64,000 nucleotides of DNA from Pseudisothecium myosuroides (taxonomy: Eukaryota > Streptophyta > Bryopsida > Hypnales > Lembophyllaceae). Made by a program: the position numbers and the translations under genes. Below the pieces are notes generated by a model. That model was not told the DNA's origin. It worked only from the letters and a program-made list of their open reading frames with translations, and did no database searches. The stretch covers positions 41,383,724 through 41,447,723 of the forward strand of contig OX637287.1 in assembly GCA_951799445.1 (NCBI GenBank), in the 5' to 3' direction. Each line of letters opens with the position of its first letter. The first letter of the stretch is position 1. This document shows, piece after piece, positions 10,745-23,180 of the stretch.

Positions 10745-11680
10745 CCTAACGCTTTATTATTGAAATGTAGTCACTAAAATAATATTAAAAGGATGATAAA
10801 TATCTTTAGGTTTTTTAGAGAACTTGTAACTAAATGGTGATTGCAAAAAATACCTTCTATTTTTGTTGTGTTTTTCCAGTATTCATGCTTAGTTTTTTGG
10901 AGTACTTTAAAATTTTAAGAAAAAAATTTAATTTTAAAAATATAGCAAATGTATACACCTTTAAAAAGATTTTATCATAGGCAAATAAAACATAGAAAAT
11001 TCTCTAAATAGAAACATTGAAAATGTGCAAAATCTCAAGAAAATAGATATTTTGATGTTTTAATTTGTAAAAAATAGGATAAACAATTTACAAAGAACCT
11101 AAAAATTGGAAATTTGTGAAGACTTGATGGTGATGAAATTTCACCAATTAAAAGTGATCTTGAAATCATCTTCAATGTTCAAATGTTCCCGTGCTAGGAA
11201 GCCAAGGAACTCTATTTGTACAAACATGGAGGACATAGAACAATATATTTTTAGATGCCCTATTTCTATAAATTGGAACACGCCTAGTTGCCTACCTATT
11301 GTGGGAATAGGCTATAGAAATTTCAGCTTTAAAGAAATAATTTGGGGTACTCAATAGTATTCAAAATTCCTAAAGATGAAAGTGTGGCAAATTAGCAAAA
11401 TTGATTTTCAAATATAAAATTGTGTTTTAAAATTTTTGAAAAATAATAAGCTATGATTACAATGGAATATATATCTTGGATAAAAATTTCAAGTTACAAT
11501 ATGTGAAGGTCTAAGTTGGTACTTAGATATTGAAATTGAGTTTCAACATCAAATTCTCAAGGGTCCACGTCACCTCACACCATTCACAAGACGATATGTG
11601 GCAATTTTTTTTAATAAAAATGACTTAATTTCTGCCAAATCTGACCTTCACATAGGATAGTTGGCTTCATACTTTGAAAG
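10745..11680. repeat. Diverged second copy of the same MITE family
   Basis: About 10835-11440 repeats the interior of the preceding element (TCTCAAGAAAATAG, CTATAGAAATTTCA, TACTCAATAGTATTCAAA) without clean termini. It looks like an older, partly decayed neighbour copy. Short open frames here are chance frames. Confidence 0.6.
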
Positions 11681-11682
11681 AT

Positions 11683-12715
11683 ACTACCGTCGCCGGAGGT
11701 CAGCTTTGGCAAAAAATAATTAAAAAATTTTAAGCCAAATAATTTTGAAAATTAATAAGTCATTATGCCAAATTCAAGGAAAATTAACTATAAAGAAAGC
11801 CAAAATGTTGGTAGATATATAATTATCATTTCAACTTGATGCCAACATGCCTTCTGAACCTTGAGTGGAGAGGTCGTTTTTATAATGAAGTCCATTATCC
11901 ATATAGAATCCTCAAAGGATATGGGACAATTTGAACATGAGAGCTTAACCACTCATTGTCAAAACGCAGAAATTGTGTTCAATGCAGAATTTCAGACCTC
12001 GTTTTGTTAAAGGATAATAAAAAAAATAAAAAAAACTTTGAACTAAGAAAAGTTGGAGAATTAAGCTAAATTTCATCTCCAAAAATCCGTTTGTGATTTT
12101 GAGACTCTAAAAAAAAGTTATGGACAAAATTCAAAGAGGATGTTTGAAAATATCAAAGAAAATGTCCCTTCCAACCCTTCCCTAAATTTTATCCATAACT
12201 TTTGATTGGAGACTCTAAATTCCAAACAGATTTTTGAAGATGAAATTTAGACTAAATTCCCAACTTTTCTTAGTTCAAGGTTTTTTGAAAAAAATTATTC
12301 TTCTTTGCCAAAATGAGGTCTGAAGTTCTACATTGAACACAATTTCTGCTTTTGACTTAACTAAGTGTGAGTGGTTGAAATTCTACTAATCCTAATTTAC
12401 ATATCCCACATGGTTTGTCTTACCTACTACGACCCCCACTTGTATAAAGAGATTGTTTGTACCTATCTACATGTGCACTTCAAAAGTGACTTCCACATCT
12501 ATCAAGTAGTTGTTGAATATTGAAGTGGAGGTATGCAATTAAGAAATCTTCATGCAATTTCTGAATTTATTCAAAGGGTAGACAAAAATTAAGAAAAAAT
12601 ATTCAATAACTGCCGAATAATTTAATAATTAAAAATGAATTGCCAATCCATCTATTCTGATTTTAATTAATTATTCGGCAAATTTGTGCCAAAGGTGACC
12701 TCCGGGTACGGTAGT
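11683..12715. mobile_element. Large foldback element, copy G1
   Basis: The ends are inverted repeats: ACTACCGTCGCCGGAGGTCA at 11683 versus the complement of TGACCTCCGGGTACGGTAGT ending at 12715. A second inner inverted pair (about 11940-12150 with 12175-12395) contains TTTGAACTAAGAAAAGTTGG, so the whole 1.03 kb can fold on itself. Related inner hairpins occur at 46768-47145 and around the LINE insertion (52340-52432 plus 63773 onward). Non-coding. Confidence 0.75.
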
Positions 12716-12734
12716 GTGTCCTATGCCATTGCTA

Positions 12735-14206
12735 CAATATAATAAAATTAAAGTAAAAATAATTTTCTAATTTTTTAATTCATAAAAAAAATTGAAATTC
12801 AATAACTTTCACACTGTATATGCAAATGCCACAAAACAAGTTTGTACACCCTTTATTGCAAAGAGCATTCCGATGGTAGAAAGGATGCAACTTGGAGATG
12901 AACGGTTCTAGAAATGTCACCTTAACAAACTAAACAAAACAAAAAATCTAATTTAAGGTATGGACATCTTTTTTGCTGTGAGTTGGAACGCCATGAAACA
13001 AAATTTCCGTAGCTCTAGTTTGTTGCGATGTAAGAGATCGCATTCTTGATATGAATAGAAAGCTTTATGCACAAAGGAGTGCAAAGGCTTTGTTTTGTGG
13101 CGTTTAGAATTGCGATGTTAAAGTTATGTTTTTTACAAAATAAAAGATAATTTATTCAATTTAAAAAAATTAAATAATAAATAAAAAATCCATAACTTTC
13201 ACACCACAAGTCCAAATGCCATAAAACAAAGTCCTTGCACCCTTCCTTGTGGAGAGCTTTCCAATGGTATCAAGAACCATTTCTTAGATCTTAACATATC
13301 AAACAAACAAACAACTTAATTTAAGGTATATATTAGTTTGCACCTTAAATTAGTATTTTTTTTTTATATGTTCAAATCTAAGAAATCATAAATCCTTAGG
13401 CGGCGTTCTTAAAGCAAAGTTCATGCACCCATCCTTGCACAAAGTTTTCCAATGGTACCAAAAACGACTTCTAACGCCTCATGATTTGTTATATCTCACT
13501 GTATCAAACAAACAAAGGCAAACAAAACAAAACAATTTAGCACTACAAGAGAAAGGGGTGTTTTAAATGAGTTTTTAAGTAGTGTCCTAGACACGTGATT
13601 TTAAGTAATGACCTTTAAGGAGATTTGGTTGTGGCAAAAACACATGACCTTTAAGGAGATTTTTAGCAAAATTTGACTTTAAACACATGTTAAGTAGTGT
13701 CCTAAACACATGATTTTTAGCAAAATTTGACAATATAGCGATTCTGGGCAGCTCACTACAAATGGAATTTTTACTTTTTTTCTTTGAAATTTTTGCACAA
13801 GATGTGCCCAAGGAGTAGCTTTAAGGCCCAACAACTTTCATAACTTTTGACTACATGGGCAAAAAGTTATTGCATAATATGTCATTTTCATTAGTCAGCG
13901 GGCAACCCGGGTAGCAAAAAAAACTTCTTTAAAAATCACTTTTTAAAAAAATAAAAAATTGAAATTGGTTCTTTAGATTTACATATACACGGGAAGCTTT
14001 AAATCATTCCATTCCGATCAATGAGTCAAAAGTTATGAGGATTCTTAGGTTGAGGGTAGTTATAGAATCTCTACTCTAAAATAAACTTTGAAGTCCTTTA
14101 TTTAACTCAATTTTCATTATTTTTTTGAAAAAAAATAAAAACATTGGGTGTAGATTGTTTATTACAACATTACAATTGTTGGGACTGGCGTTTTTCAATT
14201 CCATAT
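12735..14206. repeat. Segmental duplication, copy 1 (partner 26989-28376)
   Basis: High similarity to the partner from TATAATAAAATTAAAGTAAAA to CAATTCCATATCTA. The main difference is 13541-13735, where this copy carries sequence of a CACTA-type MITE (starting CACTACAAGAGAAAGGGG) in place of about 110 bp of the partner. The first 800 bp consist of the repeated 'CTTTCACACC..CAAATGCC' module. Confidence 0.8.
13541..13735. mobile_element. Truncated CACTA-type MITE
   Basis: Begins CACTACAAGAGAAAGGGG and matches the intact palindromic MITE at 37065-37284 (TAGTGTCCTAGACAC, ACCTTTAAGGAGATTT), but its right terminus is missing and its interior is rearranged. Compared with the duplicate at 27780-27890, its arrival went with a deletion of local sequence. 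Confidence 0.7.
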
Positions 14207-14838
14207 CTAAATTATTAACAATTTAGTGTTTTGAATCATTCTCTACCTCTTTCTACTTACTATTTTTTTCCTATATGTTGTACAATTCCAAATGAAGTGA
14301 AAATTTTCAAGCATGTAGCTAACTTGCCTTGAAGAATAAATCCGAAGAGTAACCACCACTTTGGACATTTTTTCATACAAATGTGACCTTGTGAAGTGCA
14401 GCTGCCCGGATTTTTGCAGGGACAAATTAAAAAAAGGATTTTTGTCAATTCAAATGCTATTATCTTGCAATCCACACGGTGGAAATTTTTGAAATTTTTT
14501 CCTCAACTTTCCAAACTAGTGTACTACAAGATCCTATGGTTACATTTTTCCAAATTTTTTTTTTCTAAAATTTGGTACTTGTATTAGAAATGGCAGTTTC
14601 AGAGCAATTTTGGTGAAAACATAATCCTTGACCTTTAAAGGTTAAATTTAATATCTTTTATGCACAAAGGAGTGCTAGGCCTTTTTACATTGTGAAATGT
14701 CACATTCTTGATACAAATAGAAAGCTTTATGTACAAAGGAAGGCAAGGGCTTTGTTTCATGGACTTTGGACATGTAATGTGAAAGTTTGGTTTTCCAATA
14801 TAAAAGATAATTGAATTCAATTGTCATTTGATTCATAA
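14207..14838. other. AT-rich repeat DNA including the end of a TTAA-type element
   Basis: A terminus reading GACCTTTAAAGGTTAA at about 14630-14646 resembles the TTAA-element ends and probably closes an element whose start was lost at about 13735. After it comes one copy of the AAAGGAGTGC..GCTTTGTTTCATGG module. No gene. Confidence 0.5.
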
Positions 14839-15423
14839 AATCTTTAACTCCTAAGGGACAATATTTGAATTGACACTTGAAAATCCGGATAGGTTCCTAT
14901 GAAGTCAATTTCGGTCATATGTTCACAAAATTTTGACACAAGGTGTAAATATGTACCCCTTAGTGAGAATATAATTTTTTTCCAATTGGATGCCCAAATC
15001 AAAAGTTGTGCTACCCTAAACTTTTTTGGCAGCTTGGGCAATCAAGAAATATTTTAGAAATCTTCTGCAAAAAGCTCATCAACTTCTAAAATTTGGCATG
15101 TATGTAATTTATATAATACAAGATGCAAATGTCCAAAAAATTTAAGCATATATAGTATCAAAATCTCACTCTAGGAGGAGTTAAAGTTTGCTTGCCATGT
15201 TAGGCAAGGTCAATTTTTTTTATATCTAACTTTAAACATTGTAACCTTTTAATCTATAAGGTCAAAGTTTCTAAAAAATTTTACACACATTTCTATAGTA
15301 GTGTAGTACAAATATGTAAAATTGAATTTTGAAAAAAACTTAAATTTTTTTTTCCACTGCCCTATAAAGTGGTAGTTTTTTCACAATTTTTGCCCAAAAT
15401 ATGCCTCCGGGCTTTTGGAGTTA
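14839..15423. mobile_element. TTAA-type inverted-repeat element, short copy
   Basis: Starts TTAACTCCTAAGGGAC and ends GGGCTTTTGGAGTTAC, an imperfect inverted pair of about 15 bp. The interior resembles the right end of the composite element at 36587-39763 (CACAAAATTTTGACACAAGGTG). Non-coding. Confidence 0.6.
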
Positions 15424-15594
15424 CAATTCAATAACTTTCATACCGAGGTCCAAATGCAACAAATTCACGAAACAAAAGTCAAGACATCCCTCCTTGCGAA
15501 GAACTTTCCAATGCTACCAAGAACACACACTGGGGATTCATGATTTCTTAGATCTGAGTGTATCAAAAAAACAAAACAAAACAAACAACCTAAT
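15424..15594. repeat. 'CTTTCAYACC-AAATGCC' repeat module
   Basis: One copy of the dispersed module found in multiples at 12735-13540, 16521-17662, 18617-19790 and 26989-27870. Confidence 0.65.
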
Positions 15595-16520
15595 TTAACC
15601 CCTAAACGCCCAAGGCATTTTCTAGCTTCGAAACCCTTAAAACTGCCATTTCTGCTGCAATCACTCAAGAAACCAAAAAAAGCATTTTTTTTAGAATCTA
15701 ACCATAAGAAGTTGTATTTCATTTGTCTCAAATTATGTGGTAAAAATTTCATGAAGTTTGACCTTATGGATTGGAAGATATTATTTAGCATTTGAAGTTG
15801 GAAAAGTAAGTTTTTTAGAATGCTAGCCTGCAATTTCAGATGACTTTGATAGTCAGCTGTGGATTTGTTTTGCACTACAGACCATAGGCTTCAATTTTTT
15901 TTGTTGAACATTTGAATTAAGAATTGGGAATTTTTTTTTCAGAATATCAAAACTTGATTTTCACATATAAACAAATTGTTAAGTAGAAGTAGGTTCGAGA
16001 TTGAACAAAACACTAAATCGTTAATAGTTCAAAGACGGAATTGAAACATTATAATTTCAACAATGAGATTCTTTTTGAAAAAAAAATTCACCCTATCAAA
16101 AAAATTTTTTGAAGAAATTTGAAAATTACATTAAAAAATGAATTCTATAAGTTGTTTTTTGAAGAAAATGCGTAGATTGCCCAAAAAACAAGATTGTCCA
16201 TAACTTTCTCATTATTAGTCCAAATAGAATGAATCAAAGCTTCAAATGTAGACAAAAACATAATCTTTCAGAAAAAAATTAAAATTTTAAAAATCAATTT
16301 TTTTTTTTTTTGGTTCAGCCTAGCAACCTGCTTTTAAGACTTTGGATGGCATAAATTTGCTCTTGGGCACTGACTGAAAAAAAATTATATTTTAAGAAAG
16401 CTAATGTGATTTGCTATCTTGAAAAAAAGTTTCAAAAAATCAGGTCAAAATTTGAGGTCACACAAGCCTGCCCAAAATCCCAAGTGTCCCCTAAGGGGAC
16501 TTTGGGCCTTAAGGGATGAA
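15595..16520. mobile_element. TTAA-flanked inverted-repeat element, copy 2
   Basis: Begins TTAACCCCTAAACGCCCAAGGC. The right end is decayed (GGGCCTTAAGGGATGAA) but its subterminal GTCCCCTAAGGGGAC block is conserved. About 926 bp, matching the length of copies at 3423, 41612 and 47966. No open frame of significant length. Confidence 0.7.
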
Positions 16521-17662
16521 GGTACAAACTAGTATACCCTGTGCCATTGCCACAACCAAAATAAAAATAAAAATAATATTTTAATATTTTAATCAAATAT
16601 ATTTTATGTAAGAAGGAAGGCAAGGGTACGTTGCAGTGTGAGAGGTAGGTTGTGTTCTTGATATAAATAGAAAGTTTTATGCACAAAGGAGTGCAAAGGC
16701 TTTGTTTTGTGGCATTTGGACATGCAATGTGAAAGATATGGTTTTTCCAAAATAAAAAATAATTTAATTCAATTGTCTAAATTCATAAAAACTTTGAAAT
16801 TGAATTTTTTTACTAACTAGTACAAAGTCTGCTTTCAACTCGGAGTAAGTCACTACAAAAAAACAAGGGTATACTTAGAATGTTTTTAACTTATAAGCTA
16901 TATACATATATAGAAATATTTTTGATGAATTATGTGGATATATATTCAATAACTTTCACACCGTAGGTCCAAATGCCACAAAACAAAGTTGTGCACCCCT
17001 CCTTGCAAAAAAGCTTTCCAATAGTACCATGAACACTCTTCGGCAACTGATGATTTCCTAGATCTCAACGTATTAAACAAAACAAAACAAACACCCTAAT
17101 TTAAGGTATAGACTAGTGTGCCCTTTGTGCTGTTGCCACAATCAAAATAAAAACAAAAGAATTTTTTTAATTTTTCAATTCAAAAATAATTTTTTATACA
17201 CAAAGGAGTGCAGAGGGCTTTGTTGCAATGGGAGAGGTTGCATTCTTGACGCAAATAGAAAGCTCTATGCATGAAAGAGTGCAAGGGCTCTTGTGGTTTC
17301 GAGGCGTTTGGACACACAATGCAAAATTTTTGGATTTTTTCAAAATAAAAGGTAATTTAATTCAATTTTTTTGATCTATATAAAACTTTGAAATTCAATA
17401 ACTTTCACATCAAAGGTCCAAATGCCACTAAACAAAATTTGTTCATCCCTCCTCGCCAAGAGCTTTCAAGTGGTATCAAGAGTGCCGCCAAACGCCTCAT
17501 GGTTTGTTACATCTCAACATATCAAACAAAATAAAACAAATAAGCAAAATATGGTACCGAAAAATAGAAAACAATCCAAGCTAATTTAGGATATAGACTA
17601 GTGTGCCATGTGTCGTTGAAACAACCAAGATAAAAATAAAAATAAAAATTTATTTTTTTAAT
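16521..17662. repeat. Array of inverted 'pseudopalindromic' modules
   Basis: Alternating copies of one ~90-bp sequence in both orientations: forward form with TCCAAATGCCACAAAACAAA and reverse form with TTTGTTTTGTGGCATTTGGA. They are separated by an ~80-bp linker with ACTAGTGTGCCC and AAATAAAAGTAAAAAT. The same organisation recurs at 18617-19790 and in the segmental duplication. Non-coding. Confidence 0.7.
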
Positions 17663-18616
17663 TCATTAACCCCTAAAGGACAGTTGTTCCTTTGGGGGAC
17701 AAATGCGTTTTCGGGCAAGTACCTACAGGCTGAAATTTTGTTGTGATTTTTTGAAACTTTTTTTGGAGATAGAAAAATTGATAAGCTTTGCAAGAATATA
17801 ATTTTTTTTCAAAATCGGTGCCCAAGAACAAAAGTTATGACCAAATAAGCTCAAAACAGGGGACGGGGGCAGCCAAAAAAAAAGGACAAAAATTTGAATT
17901 TTTTTTTTAATATTTTTTTCTCATAGATTATATTTTTTTCTATCTGGAAAGCTTTGATTCATTTCATTTGGATTTGTTATGAGAAAGTTATGGACATTCT
18001 TGTTTTTTGGGCAGTAACTAGAGCATCTTCTTGAAAAAAATAACTTGTAGGATTCATTTCTGAATGCAATTTTTTCAATTTTTTAATTTGTTTTTTACAT
18101 GGTCTGATTTACTTGCTAGAACAATCTCACCATTGGGATTAGTGCATTTTAATTCCATCTAAAATACATGAATACTTTAGATTTTCCTTCTATCTTGTAC
18201 CTACTTCTATTTAACAATTTTTTTAAGAATGATAATTAAGTTTTTTTTATCTTTTTTTTTCCTAGACTCTCGACTCAATTCTCCACTATGACAATTTAAA
18301 GCTCAAAACTTTGTAGTGCAAAAATTTTAAGTTAAAAATGTTCTAAGTTAAAAATGTTCAAAGTAAAAAATCTAATCACGCAATGTGCTGAAAAACTTGT
18401 TTTTTTCACTTTAAACTCAGATATCTTGCAATCTGTGAGGTCAAAAATTCTGAAATTTTTTCCACACACTCTCATACTAGTTATGTGTAAGATCCTATAT
18501 TCCTATGGTTAGATGTGAAAAAAAAACAATTTTCAACTTTTTTTACTCTTTGCTATAGATATGGTAGTTTTGAGTGTTTTTTGGCAGAAAAAAGGCCTTG
18601 GTCCTTTAGGGGTTAA
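17663..18616. mobile_element. TTAA-flanked inverted-repeat element, copy 3 (reverse orientation)
   Basis: TTAACCCCTAAAGGACAG at the left and CTTTAGGGGTTAA at the right. Compared with the other copies it is reversed: the TTTGGGGGACAAATGCGTTTT block is near the left end and the GGCCTTGGTCC block near the right. About 954 bp, non-coding. Confidence 0.75.
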
Positions 18617-19795
18617 AACTTTGAAATTCAATAATTTTCTCACCATAGTGTGAGAAGTTGTGTTGTTGGTACAAATAGAAAGCTCTATGCACAAAGGTGT
18701 GCAAGGGCTTTGTTTTGTAGCATTTGGACATGCCATGTGAAAGTTATGTTTTTTTCAAAGTAAAAGATAATTTAATTCAATTTTTAAATTTAATTTAAAA
18801 AATCTAGTGTATCTGTGTCACTGCCACATGAAAAACAAAAGTAAAAATAGTTTTTTAATTTTTTAATCCATAACATTTTTCTAGTGTCTCATGTGCCGTT
18901 GTCAATAACTTTCACACTTTACTGCCAGAGGTTGTATTCTTGGTACAAACAGAAAGGTCTATACACAAAGGAGTGCAAGGGCTTTGTTTTGTAGTGTTTG
19001 GGCATGCCATATGAAAATTAAGTTTTTTCCAAAATAAAAGTTAATTTAATTCAACTTTTTTATTAAAAAAATCCATAATTTTCACACAGTAGGTCCAAAC
19101 GCCACGAAATTTATATAAAAAAAAATCTCTATGCATGAAGGAGTGCAAGGACTTTGTTTCATGGCATTTGGACATCCAATGTAAAAGTTACAAATTTTCT
19201 AAAATAAAAGATAATTTAAATCAATTTCCGAATTCATAAAAACTTTGAAATTCAATAACTTCTACACCCTAGGTCCAAACGCCACAAAACAAAGTCCGTG
19301 CACCCCTCCTTGCCAAGAGCTTTTGAGTAGTTCCAAGAATGCCGCCGGGCACCTCACAATTTGTTAGATCTATAGTATCAAACAAAACAAAACAACGTAA
19401 TTGAAGGTATAGACTAGTGTAGCCCTATGCCATTGGCCCATAACTCAAAAATCCATAACTTTCACATGGTAGGTCCAAATGCCACAAAACAAAGCCCGTG
19501 CACCCCTCCTTGCCGAGAGCTTTCTGACGGTACCAAGAATGCAACCAAAATCAAAGTAAAAGTAATTTCCTAATTTTTTCATCTTTAAATACTTCAAAAT
19601 TCAATAACTCCCGCACTATAACTTCAAACGTGACGAAACCATGCCCGTGCATCCCTCCTCGCCGAAGGCTTTCAGACGGTACCAAGCACGCCCCCACGGG
19701 ACGCACAGTTTGGGAGATGTCAATGGACAAACAAAACTAACTAACTAACTAACTAACTTAAGGTATGGATAGTGGATTATACGTCTGTCATAGCT
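18617..19795. repeat. Further array of the inverted modules, ending in (AACT)n
   Basis: At least five copies of the ~90-bp module in both orientations (for example GCCACAAAACAAAGCCCGTG and TTTGTTTTGTAGCATTTGGA). The array ends near a short (AACT)n microsatellite at about 19735-19760. No gene seen. Confidence 0.7.
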
Positions 19796-20840
19796 CTTTT
19801 TTGTAATCATTGGCTTCAATTTTAGTCGTGTATTTAATTATTCATTTATTCATTTATTTGTGTCTTGGCTTTATTCTACCATTTTCATAGTTGTGACTTC
19901 TTAAACGGACTCCATGGTTATAAAGTGGATCCTATATTTGTCAATATAGACTGCAAAGGTCACTTCATAAATTGGCTAAACTAGTTATAATTTAAAGATT
20001 GTTACTAATTTGAACTTTGGGTCTATAACCATGGGTTGCTGATTTTCTAAATTTTAGAGTGATATGGCAAAAAAAAATTGCACTATAATGTTCTATACTA
20101 TATTATAAACCTATCAAGAAATTTTCAAATTTTTTGAGCATCAATTGCATTTGATATAAATTGTTTTGCTTTTATTAAGAACTTCACAATAATTTAAATT
20201 TTTTTACAAAAAGATGAATTTTTTTTACAACTAATAGAAGACAATCAAGACATGTAGTTACATCTCTAAAAATAAATACAAAAAATTACATTCATAGGTA
20301 CTTGGAGAAGAAGTTTGAAAAAGTGAAAATGGACTTGTCTTTTGAGGGTTATAAGTTTGATGTAGAAGTCTTGGTAAATGTGAACTCAAGATGATAATAT
20401 GTGAGCATGGAAATGCAAGCATATGAGCCTTGAGCACATGTATAAATAGATATTTACAACTTTTGAAGGTATTTAAAACACCTATAATATAGATATAGAC
20501 TCCTATAACATAGGTATATAGTCTTTTAGTCTCATATATTCATGATCCTAGGCTCACATAATAGCATCCCTCACATGAACTTATTATGATGAACTTTGGA
20601 AGCGTATGTTGACCAATAGCTAGCGTTGGACCCTATATTCATTAGCAAAGAAAACCCACACTTTAAGATTCAAACCCCATCACTCCAATGGTTGGCTTCA
20701 AGACCTTTCAACTCTCGTATATATTTTATTTTTTTAATTCCAAATTTTTTTTACCTTTGTTTTGTAAATTAATTGAATCCTAAAGGTTCTCATTGGCTTA
20801 CTAAAAATCTTTTGAGCTCCCTAAATTGAACATTTAGTAA
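19796..20840. repeat. AT-rich dispersed repeat related to 2400-2900
   Basis: Shares blocks with the first 3 kb of the window, including AACTTTGGGTCTATAACCATGG, here near 20010, and TTGACCAATAGC near 20608. A short part also matches 40570-40860. No coding potential. Confidence 0.6.
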
Positions 20841-21562
20841 GGGTTGTTGCAAGAAAGAGTTGTATTATTTATTTGTCACAGGAGGAGTGTCAAACCTTTC
20901 TTTTGCAATAACTTTTGAAGTATATCTCGCATGAATTTGAAATTTTTTTTGAAGATACCTCTTGAAATTTAAATCTTAATTGTAATCATATCTCATATTA
21001 TCAATTTTTTTAAATCATTTTATGTTTAAGAATCAATTAAATTAATATGTCATGTTTTGAATTTTAACGTTTTTTAGTACTATAGAGTCCCCAAATTTAA
21101 TGATTTAGAGTAGAAATTTCTGTGGTCTATTCCTACAATAGGAAGTCATGTTTTTTCCAAGGGACATTTAAAAATATTTTCTTTTATGTCCTCTACGTTC
21201 ATGCAAATAGGGCTTCTTTGCGTGTGTAATTCTCAATATTGAAAATGGTTTCAAGATCACTTTTTGTAAAATCACTTCACCAAATGGCCAATTTTTAGTT
21301 TCTTAGAAAATTATTTTTTCCTATTTTTTACAAATTAAAACATCAAAGTATCTATTTTCATGCAATTCTTGCACTTTTCTAGTTCTCCTACTTAGAGAAT
21401 TTTTTTGTGCTTTTCCTTCATAGGATGACTTTTTCTTAAAGGTGTATATATTGGTCATATTTTTAATATCTTAATTTTTTTCTAATTTTATAGTACTTCC
21501 AAAAAAAAGGTTGCAAATGGGCAAAGTGGAACAAAAAGAGCAAGTCTTTTTTGCAACAACCC
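20841..21562. mobile_element. MITE of the TTGCAAGAAAGA family, copy 2
   Basis: Terminal inverted repeat GGGTTGTTGCAAGAAAGA at the left and TCTTTTTTGCAACAACCC at the right. Flanking GTAA occurs on both sides, a possible 4-bp target duplication. The interior matches the copies at 10016 and 31760. Non-coding. Confidence 0.75.
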
Positions 21563-22600
21563 GTAAAGTTTTGTGACTTTGAAATTAATTATTGTAATTT
21601 GTCTTAGCTTCATTCTTATGTTTTTGTCTTGGCTTTATTTTACTATTTTTTTCCAAGCTTCATTCCACTATTTTTTATATGGACTTCATTCCATCATTCC
21701 AATCATGGCTTCAATTTTAAACGTGGTGCCTCAAAGACCCCCCATGGTTGCAAAGTAAACTTTTTATTCAATATAGAAATTCTAAAAGTCACTCCTAACA
21801 TGGGGAATGACTCTTAAGGGGTTTTGCATATCACGTGTGACCAAGGGATATTATTTATGGGGGTATTTTGATACATTTACTTTGAATTTGAAAGATAGGC
21901 CAATTTTTCATACTAAATACTTTATTATAATGAAAGGATTATGAATTGGAAACACCCTATATGTAACAAAACTATACCTGATAAGTAACAAAATCCCTCA
22001 AAACACTTATTATCAATGGTACTATAGAACATTGCTAAATAGCTAAAAACTTGAGTTACAAATGAAGGTTGTGGACACATAGAGGTTATCATATGTAAAT
22101 GCAATTGCGTAGGAATTTAAAACATACCTAGTGTCTACAATGAATGTGACTCCTACACCCAACAACACAAAACGACAAGATAGAACAACAAATCAACTAG
22201 AATGCAACATGTAATACAACCTTCATTTGCACCACAACCTTCACATATCATTGATATACAATTGAATCATTCAGACCTGGCAGGAATAGAGACCCTAATC
22301 ATAGCCCCAACCTAGGATACTTTCACTTCAATTCATAGTACATTAGATCTAAAAACCCGGCCATATTGGCCACATTATTTATTTTTGTATATATATTATA
22401 ATTGTGATTCACCTATTTTTTCTATAATATATTATTTCAAATATTTTTCAAAAATTTAGGAACAATGAATGAAATGTACCATATATTTGGCCACAAGTAA
22501 CATGCTAAATTTTTCTTAAGTTACCCCCCTGGAACTCTTAAAATTGGCTAAACAAATTTTGATGTAAAGGTCATCACTAGAATATTTAGAATATGGATGA
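21563..22600. other. AT-rich intergenic DNA, nothing recognised
   Basis: No convincing gene or repeat structure was identified. Two short overlapping frames at 21573-21817 have no recognisable features. Confidence 0.55.
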
Positions 22601-23180
22601 AACATCCATAATCAACGTAATTTGAGTAATGAACGTAATAGCATTTGTAAATATCTTGATAATAGATGAAACATCATTTATTTGTTTAAAATGAATGTAC
22701 ATTCATCCAATGGAGATATTATCCTACTTTGAAATTTTTTGAACAAATTGTGAGTATTTCATCCATTCAAAAATGGAGAAATTTTCAAGAAATATTCAAC
22801 GTCACAATTCAACGTCACAATTCTTCAAAAAACTACTACATATAAAATCTTTGCATTTATGTGAAGTGACCAATGGGTGATCATTCTTTTTTGGGCTAAA
22901 TATTGCTAGTTGTATGCAAATATTGTGGTCCAACAGTCCAACTACATGCCTATAAGAAATTTAAATACTGAAGGAGAAAATGTGATTATTTAGCCTCCTT
23001 TGATTCTAGCAATTTTGTTGAATATTTATTGTAAATAGCCAAAAATTCTCTTGTAGCTAGACCTAAAGAAAAATAATATTTTGCAAAATGATACAATTGA
23101 TAGCTTCAACTAAAATTTTGGATCCATCATTGAAAACCAAAAAATGAGAAAAAAAAGGCTACTTAGATACTAGAGTAAGA
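22600..23180. repeat. Dispersed repeat, partner of 28400-28945
   Basis: Direct homology to 28400-28945 (GCATTTGTAAATATCTTGAT, GAATGTACATTCATCCAATG, TTGTGGTCCAACAGTCCAAC) and inverted homology to about 2860-3330. Probably an old transposon copy. Non-coding. Confidence 0.7.
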
